From Methanocella_A sp964548585 (GTDB lineage Archaea > Halobacteriota > Methanocellia > Methanocellales > Methanocellaceae), in the NCBI GenBank assembly GCA_964548585.1, contig CAZJRS010000068.1, forward strand, positions 1-20,198: a stretch of DNA of 20,198 nucleotides. Reading direction: 5' to 3'. Positions 1 through 7,566 of the stretch are shown here, piece after piece. The number at the start of each line of letters is the position of its first letter. Position 1 is the first letter of the stretch. The notes beneath the pieces were generated by a model. It was not told the origin of the DNA and ran no database searches. It worked only from the letters and a program-made list of their open reading frames with translations. The position numbers were made by a program, and so were the translations under genes.

Positions 1-57
1 ATCGGTGGAATCTCCACGCATCTGTGGAATCCACCTTCATCTGTGGAATCTGTGTAC
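1..57. repeat. Three degenerate 19-bp tandem repeats at window edge
   Basis: Three units with a 19-bp period begin at 1, 20 and 39. Each starts ATC(G/T)GTGGAATC and then diverges. In units 1 and 2 the GTGGA is followed closely by TCCAC, so each can form a small hairpin; unit 3 has lost the second arm. The array may continue beyond the left edge. It lies about 80 bp downstream of the 3' end of the soluble wHTH regulator. Function is unknown. Confidence 0.6.
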
Positions 58-136
58 CTGGCACAGCGCAGCGATCGTGTTGATGAGTCGTGCCCTGTAA
101 AAGCCTGTCTCAAAGTTGAATATATTCTGAACAAAA

Positions 137-676
137 TCAATTTTCTACTTGATCATCCAGACTCGGTGTAGTTGCCATTTCAATCGTTGCGACGCCTGCA
201 TCGACGATTTTGAGGCACGACATAACCAAAGGCTTGTACTTCTCGACAATTTTATAAACTGCCTTATCCCCATTGGCACTCGCCTTGACCACGATCCCCC
301 GTGTCGTCAGCATGCGCATACACCGGCTCACGGTACCTTCATGTAGCCCCAGTTCGGTCGCCAGATCAATGTTCTGAATTCCAGGGCTGGCTATGATTGC
401 TTTTAGTATCTCTTTGACATGGCTACGCCTGAGCATCGAGATCACCATCTTCTGGTCATCTGTGAAGGTGTTGGAGTTCTTGAAGTACCGGACGTACTTG
501 CTACCATCGTCAAAAGACGTGAGGTTCTGATTTAAGGACAGGATTAATAGGTGGTACCGTACAGTCCCCACGTTAAGGTTTAGTGTTCTCTTGATGTCGT
601 ACAGCGTGAAACCGGGCTGTTCCTCGATCAGCTTCATGATCTTGTCTCGGTTCGCATTCCGGTGGTCGAAGATCAT
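137..676 (-). CDS. Soluble tandem winged-HTH transcriptional regulator
   Basis: A predicted cytoplasmic DNA-binding protein of 179 residues with no membrane segment. The first winged helix domain spans about residues 8-68, with recognition helix VGTVRYHLLILSL (36-48) and wing strand KYVRYFKNS (60-68). The second spans about 75-145, with GTVSRCMRMLTTRGIVVK (114-131). Both domains match the cytoplasmic ends of the two large sensor proteins encoded at 916-5203; even the entry segment (DHRNANRDKI) aligns with the post-membrane DKNxNR segment there. It is thus a stand-alone version of their output module, without the sensor. A stop codon lies in frame 15 codons upstream with no other usual start between, so ATG at 676 is the start. 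Target genes are unknown. Its promoter carries the box shared with the two sensors, suggesting auto- or cross-regulation (inference). Confidence 0.88.
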   Translation of the reverse strand: MIFDHRNANRDKIMKLIEEQPGFTLYDIKRTLNLNVGTVRYHLLILSLNQNLTSFDDGSKYVRYFKNSNTFTDDQKMVISMLRRSHVKEILKAIIASPGIQNIDLATELGLHEGTVSRCMRMLTTRGIVVKASANGDKAVYKIVEKYKPLVMSCLKIVDAGVATIEMATTPSLDDQVEN

Positions 677-749
677 CAGCGCCGTTGCAGAAAAGATAGT
701 AATGCCGCCAGGATTCAGTCAGAACACCAGTCGATAAAACATACATGGG

Positions 750-775
750 TTAATATATAGTTTATGTCATAATCG
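750..775 (-). promoter_or_regulatory. Promoter box P1 of the 179-aa regulator
   Basis: Read on the minus strand this is CGATTATGACATAA followed by ACTATATATTAA. It matches boxes P2 (3034-3058) and P3 (5234-5258), with one extra base before the TATA element. The TTATG-A-CATAA core is a perfect short inverted repeat here. It ends 73 nt before the start codon, so the transcript should have a leader of roughly 50 nt, unlike P2 and P3. The rest of 677-915 is AT-rich and shows no gene. Confidence 0.6.
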
Positions 776-915
776 GTTAATTATTCAGTCGATTAAAAAT
801 GTTTTAACGGAGTGAGAATACCAGATAATAAAACGCTATTCGTAATCAAGTGTCTTACGAGCAACACGGATTACGAGAGTGGTATAAATCATTTTAATAG
901 AAGTGAACATTATCC

Positions 916-3003
916 TTATTCAACCCCGATCGAAGTCTGGAAACGATTCACATCATCGAGGTCATCTGTCAAATGCGCTTTGAGTGCAGCGCCGTACCGC
1001 TCATTGACCATATAACAGAGTCCATCGTTCTTTGGAGTGTTTTTAACGATTACACCGCTGACTTGCAGTTCCCGGAGGTACTTACTCACGGCACTTTCCG
1101 GCATGTTCAGCTCCCTGGACATCCCCAGGTTGCTGGAGCACCGCCCTTCGGTAATTAATGCTAGAAGCCGGCGTATCGGCTCTCGTCTGATCATGGCGAT
1201 GACCTGTTTTTCATCATCCGAGTAACTAGATGAATTTTTAAAGTAGCGGATGAATTTCGTATCGTCGGTATAAGTGGTAATTTTGTGGTTTAATGTCAGA
1301 ACTAGAAGGTGGTATCGCACAGTACCCAGATTGATGCATGAGTGCCTTGCAAGCTCGTGCTGGGTCAAGCCGGGGTACTTATAGATAAGTTCCTGTATAG
1401 CGATTCGGTTTTGATTTTTATCGAGCCTGGACCGGGCTCTTGTGACTGTGCCAGCGACGAAGAGTCTCAGCAGTAGATAGATTGTTGCGACGATAATACC
1501 TGCTGCCACGTTAATCGTTGCTGCTGAGAATCTGCCATCGCTGGTTTCGTAGTAGACTGTACCGTTCTGCTCTACCATGCGGGTTACAAAGGAGTCAATC
1601 TGCTTTTCCCATACCAGGTCGCCGGCCCGGTTGTATGCATATATACCGCCTGCGTAGGTACACTTGGATTTGTTCCAGACAAGAGGAGCCTCGTAGTTGT
1701 AAGCCCAGTAGCTCACATAGACAAGCTTATCGCCCGCCATAACTCGCTTTTCTGTGAAGTTCTGGATATAAGATGTATCAGAGTACTGGGAGTATTGGAC
1801 CCGACTCAACTTTTCGATCGACCGGTTATCGGACAAATCGAGTTTAAAGCGATACCAGGGCAAGACAGTCTTCGCTAAACTTTCAGTGAGGATTACCGTA
1901 TTCTTATGATCTGGCTCGATCTTCTGACTCCAAAGGAACTCCCCGGTGATAACATCGTACGCTGTTAGAGTCAAGTCATTCAGGTGATCGAGCCCGATCT
2001 CTGGTGAATAGCCGGTGGTCGCCTCATACAGGATTCCGTCGGATAGCACGCTGTCGAAGTAGTACCGATCGGAGAGATTTTGTGTCGCGACTTCATTGCC
2101 ATCAGGGCTGAGCACGGTAAGCTTATAATCGTAGGAGACGTCACCTGGGTAAGCTCGTACGAGGTATAATCGATCGGTAGTATCGAAGCCGATAGGTATC
2201 GTAGAGGCGCCATATGCCTTTTTCCACTTCAACTCCCCGGTCCGATCTATAGCAGCGATACCGTCGTTAACGAATACGTAATTTAAGCCTTTGTGACTAA
2301 TGATCTGGCCGATGGAATAGCTTTTTACTTCGCCCATGCCCAGGTCGGACAGGTTCTGGCTCCAGGTTAGCTTACCGCCAGATGTATAGGATTTGAGTAT
2401 CCAGCCACCGCCAGGGTACTGGTACTGGACGAAGTGAATGTCTCCCGACTCGTCCACAGACGGGGTGTAAAAAACGCTGCCCAGTTTCCAGAGATACGTG
2501 CCGTTCTGGTCATAGGCGGTGATATCGTGAGTATTATAGAGATAGACGGTGTTGTTTACCGCGAATAGTTTGGCTTCATAAAGGGTATAGCAGGGTACGC
2601 TCCAGAGCAGTCTGCCATCGGCCGAGATTGCGACGATCTCGCCTTCGCCATCCCACAGCACCCGGTCATTAGACTTGATGAGAAAATAGTTGTTGTCACC
2701 AATAGCCGCGGCCTGGTCGATGCTGACATCAGAAAAGTCGGCCAGACCACTCTCAGGCATAGGGAGGTTGAGACTCCACTTTTGTATTCCGTTCTGACCT
2801 ATTGCGTACATCTGGTTACCGGCGATGGTGATGAATGTATCATTATTACCCACGTATATCGCATCGGTTCTGAGGTAGGAGGAGTTTAGTGACCACTCGC
2901 GAACATGGCCAGAGTTTTCCGACATAATAACCATACCCAGAGTCACGGAGAGAAACAGCAGGAGTGCAACGATAACGTATTGGAAGATCTCGCTCCGCCT
3001 CAT
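916..3003 (-). CDS. Membrane one-component sensor: extracellular PQQ-like beta-propeller with tandem wHTH output
   Basis: 695 residues. An uncleaved N-terminal membrane helix (about 9-27) is followed by a large extracellular region and a second helix (about 495-517). A basic stop-transfer stretch (TRARSRLDK, 521-529) puts the C-terminus inside. The outer region has eight propeller-strand motifs of the A-x-x-x-x-G-x-x-x-W type, at about 67, 125, 163, 205, 251, 297 (W lost), 348 and 456. It carries about ten N-x-S/T sequons, as expected outside the cell. The inner part holds two winged helix domains: 533-590 with NLGTVRYHLLVL, and 598-668 with MPESAVSKYLREL. The likely role is to bind an outside ligand or protein and alter transcription directly from the membrane. 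PQQ binding itself is not implied. It is a paralogue of the gene immediately upstream (47-nt gap) but has its own promoter box. Ligand and targets are unknown. Confidence 0.88.
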   Translation of the reverse strand: MRRSEIFQYVIVALLLFLSVTLGMVIMSENSGHVREWSLNSSYLRTDAIYVGNNDTFITIAGNQMYAIGQNGIQKWSLNLPMPESGLADFSDVSIDQAAAIGDNNYFLIKSNDRVLWDGEGEIVAISADGRLLWSVPCYTLYEAKLFAVNNTVYLYNTHDITAYDQNGTYLWKLGSVFYTPSVDESGDIHFVQYQYPGGGWILKSYTSGGKLTWSQNLSDLGMGEVKSYSIGQIISHKGLNYVFVNDGIAAIDRTGELKWKKAYGASTIPIGFDTTDRLYLVRAYPGDVSYDYKLTVLSPDGNEVATQNLSDRYYFDSVLSDGILYEATTGYSPEIGLDHLNDLTLTAYDVITGEFLWSQKIEPDHKNTVILTESLAKTVLPWYRFKLDLSDNRSIEKLSRVQYSQYSDTSYIQNFTEKRVMAGDKLVYVSYWAYNYEAPLVWNKSKCTYAGGIYAYNRAGDLVWEKQIDSFVTRMVEQNGTVYYETSDGRFSAATINVAAGIIVATIYLLLRLFVAGTVTRARSRLDKNQNRIAIQELIYKYPGLTQHELARHSCINLGTVRYHLLVLTLNHKITTYTDDTKFIRYFKNSSSYSDDEKQVIAMIRREPIRRLLALITEGRCSSNLGMSRELNMPESAVSKYLRELQVSGVIVKNTPKNDGLCYMVNERYGAALKAHLTDDLDDVNRFQTSIGVE

Positions 3004-3033
3004 AATATAACCAGATGACTAATAAGCGGATGG

Positions 3034-3058
3034 TTAAATATACGTTATCTCAGAATCG
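3034..3058 (-). promoter_or_regulatory. Promoter box P2 of the 695-aa sensor
   Basis: On the minus strand this reads CGATTCTGAGATAACG then TATATTTAA, identical to box P3 at 22 of 25 positions. It ends 30 nt before the ATG, exactly as P3 does, so transcription should begin about 5-10 nt before the start codon. The box overlaps the last codons of the upstream paralogue, which ends at 3050. No convincing ribosome binding site precedes the ATG, in line with a very short leader. Confidence 0.62.
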
Positions 3059-5203
3059 TATAAGATTAATTATAACATGGGATTTAATTATTGAGTAGAA
3101 TCTGTTATTAATATGATAAGCCTGCTTTTCTCCCGGAACTGCAGCTTTTACGACCACATCTCTGGCTGCTAGTAGGCGCATCTGCTTACTGACTGCACTT
3201 TCGGGGATATCCAGCTGCTTCGCAATCTCGGCATTGGGTAAGCCTGGCTGATCAGAGATGAAGCACAGCAGGCGGCGAATCTGCTCTCTTCTTGCAAGGG
3301 ATATGATCAACATCTCGTCAGGAGTGTACATCTTGGAGTTCCTGAAGTACCGAACGTACTTGTCCCCATCGTCGAATGTAGAAATCTTGTGGTTCAGCGA
3401 AAGGATCAGTAAGTGGTACCGGACAGTGCCTACGTTTATCCCGGCCAGTCTGGCGATCTCATGCAGGGTCATGCCTGGATGGCTTTCAACCAGTTGTATT
3501 AAGCAGGATCTGTTCTCGTTTTTATCTATCCGGGATCTTGCCCTGGCTATGGTACCCAGCCCTAAAAAGCGCAGAAGGACGTAGGCTACAGCAGCTATGG
3601 CTCCTGCTGCCAGGCCGGTGCTGGCAGCGGAGAGTTTACCGTCATTCGTGCGATAATATACTGTTCCGTTATTTTCAACTGCAGAGATAACATAGGAGTC
3701 GATCTGCCTGCTCCAGACGAGTTTGCCATCCCGATCAAGCGCATATATGCCGCCAGTGTAAGTGCAGTTGGACTTACCCATAATGACAGGATATTCGTAG
3801 TTGTACGCCAGGTAGCTCATATAGATGTTATTCTGGCCTGCCATGACACTACTTGATGATCCGTTGCGGATGGTTGCGCAGCCGTAGGGAATCGCGTGTT
3901 TCCGGTACACTGTCGAGGGCGGCAGCTTGTTGTCCCCTATAACGGTTTGCGCATCCCCATAGTTAAGGATAGCCGCTATGACTGATTCGTTTGTAAGCAC
4001 CGTCTGTTTTGGGCTTGTACTTGCATTGAAGCTCCACAGAGCCTTGCCAGTCCGAGCATCGTACGCAGTCAGCCGGTATGGGTTGATATCGTCCAGATAT
4101 TCTACCGATCCGGGAACCGACCCTGCGCTGTAAGCGATGCCATTGCTGATCGAATGTGCCGGAGCAAGCTGGAAATCCAGCGGCAGATCGAACGTTTTTT
4201 CAGCTCCGTCCGGGCTTAGGACGTGGATTTTTCTCTCTTTTAAGTCGTTTACCGAGTCGATCCAGGCAACGTCCGGGCTTTCCTTGCTATAGATACGCTC
4301 GAGTAGGTAAATGTTACCCGCGGTATCAAACGGTGAGTTACCGTCCAGATAGTATAAATCAACATTGTAGAGAGAACCCGCGTACTCTTTGGCCCATAGC
4401 AAACTGCCATTGCGGGAGATCGCAGCGACTCCGTCCTGCAACCACAGGTAAAGAATACCATTGTGATAGATTGGCATCTGCCCTATGCTACCGGCTGCAC
4501 TGGAGAGATTGTAGTCAGCCGTATAGTGGCTCCAGTAGATCGAGCCGTTGGGATAGTATGCCTTCAGGTTGCTTGGGAATTCGTTCTTTGCCCCGTAGGG
4601 ACCTATGGCTGTGAAGACATAGCCGGTCTCATCCATCGAGGGTGGATAATCTATATCGGTGATACTCCATTGCAACACACCATCGGGGTTGTATACATCA
4701 TATCTGCCGTCGTTGTACAGGTACAGGCGACCGCCGGTAGCGTTCAGTTTGGCGTCAGAGCGCATGTCAGATTCGGAGATATTTAGCACGTGACTCCACA
4801 GTGGCTTTCCGGTTTCTGATATCGCCAAAAGTTCTCCCCGGTAGAAGGGTATCTGTCCCTCGCTGGGCTGGATTACCAGGTAAATTGTACCGTTCCAGGA
4901 AGCTGCTGCTAGCAGGTTCCAGTTTGTGCCGTAATCCGCTATGTGCTCAGGGTCAGGAGGCACGGTGCTCCATTTTTCCGCGCCCTCTTTGCTAATTGCG
5001 TGGATCGTCTTCCCTTCGGTCAGGTAGATAGTATCGTTATCCCCCACGAAGAAATTGTAGGGGTGTAAACCCTTATCCATGGCCTGAACAGTCCACGTTT
5101 CCGCAGTGACAGTGCTGTTTTCAGCCACTGTGAAAGTGAGGACTACACCGAAAAATATGATCAATGTTACGATTGCTGTCATGAACAGCTGGCTCTTTTC
5201 CAT
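3050..5203 (-). CDS. Membrane one-component sensor: extracellular PQQ-like beta-propeller with tandem wHTH output (paralogue 2)
   Basis: 717 residues with the same architecture as the gene at 916-3003. There is an N-terminal membrane helix (about 7-27) and an extracellular propeller with eight motifs, such as AISETGKPLW, AISRNGSLLW and ALDRDGKLVW. Thirteen N-x-S/T sequons are present. A second helix lies at about 528-550, followed by the basic segment ARARSRIDKNENR. The two wHTH domains are at about 566-624 (INVGTVRYHLLILSLN) and 632-702 (IPESAVSKQMRLL). The cytoplasmic parts of the two paralogues are clearly more alike than their propellers, suggesting that they read different ligands but similar DNA. 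The gene follows mch on the same strand but is separated from it by a terminator and has its own promoter box (P3). Annotation as a PQQ-dependent dehydrogenase would be misleading: the DNA-binding domains point to regulation. Confidence 0.88.
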   Translation of the reverse strand: MEKSQLFMTAIVTLIIFFGVVLTFTVAENSTVTAETWTVQAMDKGLHPYNFFVGDNDTIYLTEGKTIHAISKEGAEKWSTVPPDPEHIADYGTNWNLLAAASWNGTIYLVIQPSEGQIPFYRGELLAISETGKPLWSHVLNISESDMRSDAKLNATGGRLYLYNDGRYDVYNPDGVLQWSITDIDYPPSMDETGYVFTAIGPYGAKNEFPSNLKAYYPNGSIYWSHYTADYNLSSAAGSIGQMPIYHNGILYLWLQDGVAAISRNGSLLWAKEYAGSLYNVDLYYLDGNSPFDTAGNIYLLERIYSKESPDVAWIDSVNDLKERKIHVLSPDGAEKTFDLPLDFQLAPAHSISNGIAYSAGSVPGSVEYLDDINPYRLTAYDARTGKALWSFNASTSPKQTVLTNESVIAAILNYGDAQTVIGDNKLPPSTVYRKHAIPYGCATIRNGSSSSVMAGQNNIYMSYLAYNYEYPVIMGKSNCTYTGGIYALDRDGKLVWSRQIDSYVISAVENNGTVYYRTNDGKLSAASTGLAAGAIAAVAYVLLRFLGLGTIARARSRIDKNENRSCLIQLVESHPGMTLHEIARLAGINVGTVRYHLLILSLNHKISTFDDGDKYVRYFRNSKMYTPDEMLIISLARREQIRRLLCFISDQPGLPNAEIAKQLDIPESAVSKQMRLLAARDVVVKAAVPGEKQAYHINNRFYSIIKSHVIINLIRF

Positions 5204-5233
5204 CCAATCACCGATCTATCACAAGTCAAGAGC

Positions 5234-5258
5234 TTAAATATATGTTATGTCAGGATCG
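5234..5258 (-). promoter_or_regulatory. Promoter box P3 of the 717-aa sensor
   Basis: On the minus strand this reads CGATCCTGACATAACA then TATATTTAA. It ends 30 nt before the ATG at 5203, the same distance as P2. An AATAATT sequence lies 2 bases before the box here and 3 bases before it in P1. The TATA position predicts a leader of only a few bases. Confidence 0.62.
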
Positions 5259-5307
5259 GGAATTATTTTGCGGCATAGTCGATCTTCTGCTGTGGCAGAC
5301 AATATCG

Positions 5308-5340
5308 TTTAAAAAAAGAAGAATGCCCGTTCCGGGCATT
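5308..5340 (-). terminator. Intrinsic-type terminator after mch
   Basis: An 8-bp perfect stem (AATGCCCG at 5322-5329, CGGGCATT at 5333-5340) has a 3-nt loop. On the minus strand it is followed by CTTCTTTTTTT. It lies just downstream of the mch stop codon and separates mch from the sensor genes. Confidence 0.85.
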
Positions 5341-5351
5341 TTGTATCAAGC

Positions 5352-6308
5352 TTAGAGTTTCTTAAATCCAAAGGATTCCATGCAGACGTCAGCGTTGATC
5401 GCGCCGGCGATGTAGGTCTCGCCTGTAGATATATCGTTGACGACTACTTCTGCCGGGGCAAAGATCCCTGGGTCGAGCTTGTAGAAGTCGAAGTTGGCTG
5501 CCTTGAAGATGTTGTAGAACGGCTTGCCGTAGTCCTTCGAGCTGGACGAGGGGATCTTGGCGACGTAGTCCTTGATGTTGCCACCGTCTACGGTTAAGGT
5601 GACACTGCCGTGGTAGATCGAGGCGTCGTTGGTGGTGCCCATTGCGACTGCCGCGTCCTTCTTGACGGGGGGAATCGGGGCGCTGCCGAAGGCGCTGACG
5701 ATGTGCCGGGTGTCGAAGCCGAGCTCGGCTAACTTGTAGATAGCCATCTCGACGACACGGCCTGCGATCTGGACAGAGCCCACAGGGCTGTTGGTCGGGG
5801 CAACGAGCGCGACAACGTCGGATGAGTCGACGCCGCATTCGGTGGCGATGTAGTCCATGACCTTTTCGCTGGGCAGTTTGTCAGACTCGAGGGCGATAAC
5901 TGCGAAGTCGTAGTCATCTTCGTACTCAATGACTTCGTAGGTGTGCTTGGGCTTGAGTGCAAGTGCCCTGGCGGGGCCGGAGCCCATTGCGAAGTACCCA
6001 TCCTGGGATATCCTCCAGCCGGCTTTCTGAGCACCGAGACAGGCGAGGCTCGGGAAGTCGGTGGAGACCTCTATGAACGGGTAGAAGATCTCGTGCTTGA
6101 GCCTCTTGTGAGTCAGGCTGGTCTGAGCCAGGCCACCCATACAGACCTGGGTAAACAGCAGTCCTGCCTCGTAGCCGGCTTTCGCCTTCACGCCGCAGTC
6201 GATGACGACAGAATCGTTAGCGAGGGTGTGGGGCTCGATTTTGTAGTCCTCCGCAAAATCAAGCATCTCCTCCACGATAGAATAGGAAATTTCGTTGATG
6301 CTAATCAA
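5352..6308 (-). CDS. mch: Methenyl-H4MPT cyclohydrolase
   Basis: Mch interconverts 5,10-methenyl-H4MPT and 5-formyl-H4MPT in the cytoplasm, the third step of CO2 reduction to methane (reversed in methyl-group oxidation). The 318-residue protein has the usual length and is recognisable throughout, from MISINE at the start to GETYIAGAINADVCMESFG near the end. The start codon is TTG at 6308: it is preceded by GGTGAT with a 3-nt gap, a near-perfect match to the 16S rRNA 3' end, and the resulting N-terminus MISIN fits the family. The gene diverges from mptA and ends in its own terminator, so it is probably transcribed alone. It and ftr at 11411-12322 are consecutive pathway steps but are not in one operon. 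Confidence 0.96.
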   Translation of the reverse strand: MISINEISYSIVEEMLDFAEDYKIEPHTLANDSVVIDCGVKAKAGYEAGLLFTQVCMGGLAQTSLTHKRLKHEIFYPFIEVSTDFPSLACLGAQKAGWRISQDGYFAMGSGPARALALKPKHTYEVIEYEDDYDFAVIALESDKLPSEKVMDYIATECGVDSSDVVALVAPTNSPVGSVQIAGRVVEMAIYKLAELGFDTRHIVSAFGSAPIPPVKKDAAVAMGTTNDASIYHGSVTLTVDGGNIKDYVAKIPSSSSKDYGKPFYNIFKAANFDFYKLDPGIFAPAEVVVNDISTGETYIAGAINADVCMESFGFKKL

Positions 6309-6486
6309 GATATCACCAAAATGTAATGGCTGGCATAGGCTTTTAATGTTTTCCCTTTGATATTAACCGTATGGCGGCAGAATAGGTGAAACACATTCAC
6401 TGTGATTGATGTCGCGTCCTCCCGACAAACAGAAAATTATTAAACAGTAAAGCTGATATTCTTACGGCTTAAAAGGAATGACAATC
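6309..6486. promoter_or_regulatory. Divergent mch/mptA promoter region
   Basis: On the plus strand AAATTATTAAAC (about 6433-6444) is a plausible TATA element for mptA. On the minus strand CATTAAAAG (about 6337-6345) could serve mch. An inverted repeat, GTGAA-N5-TTCAC at 6386-6400, lies between the two and could be an operator (inference). No gene is seen in the gap. Confidence 0.4.
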
Positions 6487-7416
6487 ATGATTTTACCAGA
6501 TGTCCAGGCCACACGGTCCGAAGTGGCGATCAACTTGTCCCGTGTAGGTGTCACGAACGTTAAAAAGCTTGTTAAGGTCGCCAGGCAAGACAAGCGGCCT
6601 ATTATCCTGATTTCCACTTTCAACATGTATGTGGACCTTCCGTCGGAGCGGCGGGGCGCTAACCTTTCCCGGAACTTTGAAGTCATCGACGAGGTGCTGG
6701 AAGAGATGGTCAAGTCCCCGGTGTACGAGATTGAAGACCTGTGCGGAGAAGTAGCCCGCCGGCTGCTAAACCGGCACGAGTACGCGACTCGGTCTGAGGT
6801 CCATATGGACAGCGAGCTGATCGTCAAGCGACGGACTCCGCAGACGGATGTGCTGTCGCAAAAGGTAGTCAAGGTCTTCGCCAAGGCGATGGCTTTGAGA
6901 GGAGAGACGATAGATGTCCGCAAGGTCATTGGCGCCGAAGTGATAGGAATCACAGCCTGCCCATGCGCCCAGGAGATCATGCGAGTCTCGGCAGAGACTG
7001 AGCTGCAAAGCCTCGGTGTTGCACAGGACAAGATCGATGCGTTCCTTAAGAAAATACCGATGGCTACCCACAACCAGCGTGGCCGCGGCATCATCTCGAT
7101 CGAGACGTCAGGGGACAATGAGGTACCGCTAGATAAGCTAATCGATATCATCGAGCACTCCATGAGCACCATGAGCTTTGAGCTGTTAAAGCGGGGTGAC
7201 GAGTACGAAGTGGTTCGTAACGCCCATATCAACCCCAAGTTCGTCGAGGACTGTGTCCGAGATATGGCCCAGCGAGTTCTAACGGATTTCAAGGATCTCC
7301 CGGATAATGCGGTCGTCAAGATCAAGCAGATCAACGAGGAGAGTATTCACCAGCACAACGCGTTCGCGGAGCTCTCGACCACGATGGGGAAGCTGCGGAC
7401 AGAGATTGGGAATTGA
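6487..7416 (+). CDS. mptA: GTP cyclohydrolase MptA (type IV)
   Basis: MptA opens GTP to 7,8-dihydroneopterin 2',3'-cyclic phosphate, the first committed step to methanopterin, the C1 carrier used by Mch and Ftr. It belongs to the FolE2/COG1469 group of metal-dependent (Fe2+) cyclohydrolases. Family signatures include LPDVQATRSEVAINLSRVGV at the start, the ACPCAQE motif (157-163, metal/active-site Cys region), THNQRGRG (194-201) and the C-terminal ESIHQHNAFAE. ATG at 6487 is preferred, as AAGGA lies 9 nt upstream and the family begins close to LPDVQ; ATG at 6478 is three codons earlier but only one base from that motif. From 6487 the product is 309 residues. A large reverse-strand open frame over this gene is a shadow. 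Confidence 0.95.
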   Translation: MILPDVQATRSEVAINLSRVGVTNVKKLVKVARQDKRPIILISTFNMYVDLPSERRGANLSRNFEVIDEVLEEMVKSPVYEIEDLCGEVARRLLNRHEYATRSEVHMDSELIVKRRTPQTDVLSQKVVKVFAKAMALRGETIDVRKVIGAEVIGITACPCAQEIMRVSAETELQSLGVAQDKIDAFLKKIPMATHNQRGRGIISIETSGDNEVPLDKLIDIIEHSMSTMSFELLKRGDEYEVVRNAHINPKFVEDCVRDMAQRVLTDFKDLPDNAVVKIKQINEESIHQHNAFAELSTTMGKLRTEIGN

Positions 7417-7446
7417 AAATCCGAAGTGCGTATCCAAAAGTATACT

Positions 7447-7472
7447 GTCGCCAGTCCCTGGCGACGATTTTT
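7447..7472 (+). terminator. Terminator after mptA
   Basis: A perfect 8-bp stem (GTCGCCAG at 7447-7454, CTGGCGAC at 7458-7465) with loop TCC is followed by GATTTTTATATTCTTTTTT. It lies 31 nt after the mptA stop codon. Confidence 0.85.
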
Positions 7473-7566
7473 ATATTCTTTTTTAACTTCCGGTCAAGCT
7501 TTTTGAAACTAAATATTGTCTCTTGATAAGATAAAGCTCAAATATGTGCAGCATCATGTTTCGACC

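Noticed and set aside
4156..4614. 152-codon open frame on the plus strand
   Set aside because: Antisense to the propeller region of the 717-aa sensor; Arg/Ser/Cys-rich composition typical of a shadow.
916..5203. Annotation of the two large proteins as PQQ-dependent dehydrogenases
   Set aside because: The propeller motifs are only PQQ-like, no dehydrogenase catalytic residues or cytochrome motif could be identified, and both end in DNA-binding domains.
6462..7334. 290-codon open frame on the minus strand
   Set aside because: It lies wholly opposite mptA, is Ser/Arg/Thr-rich with no domain, and is a frame shadow of a well recognised gene.
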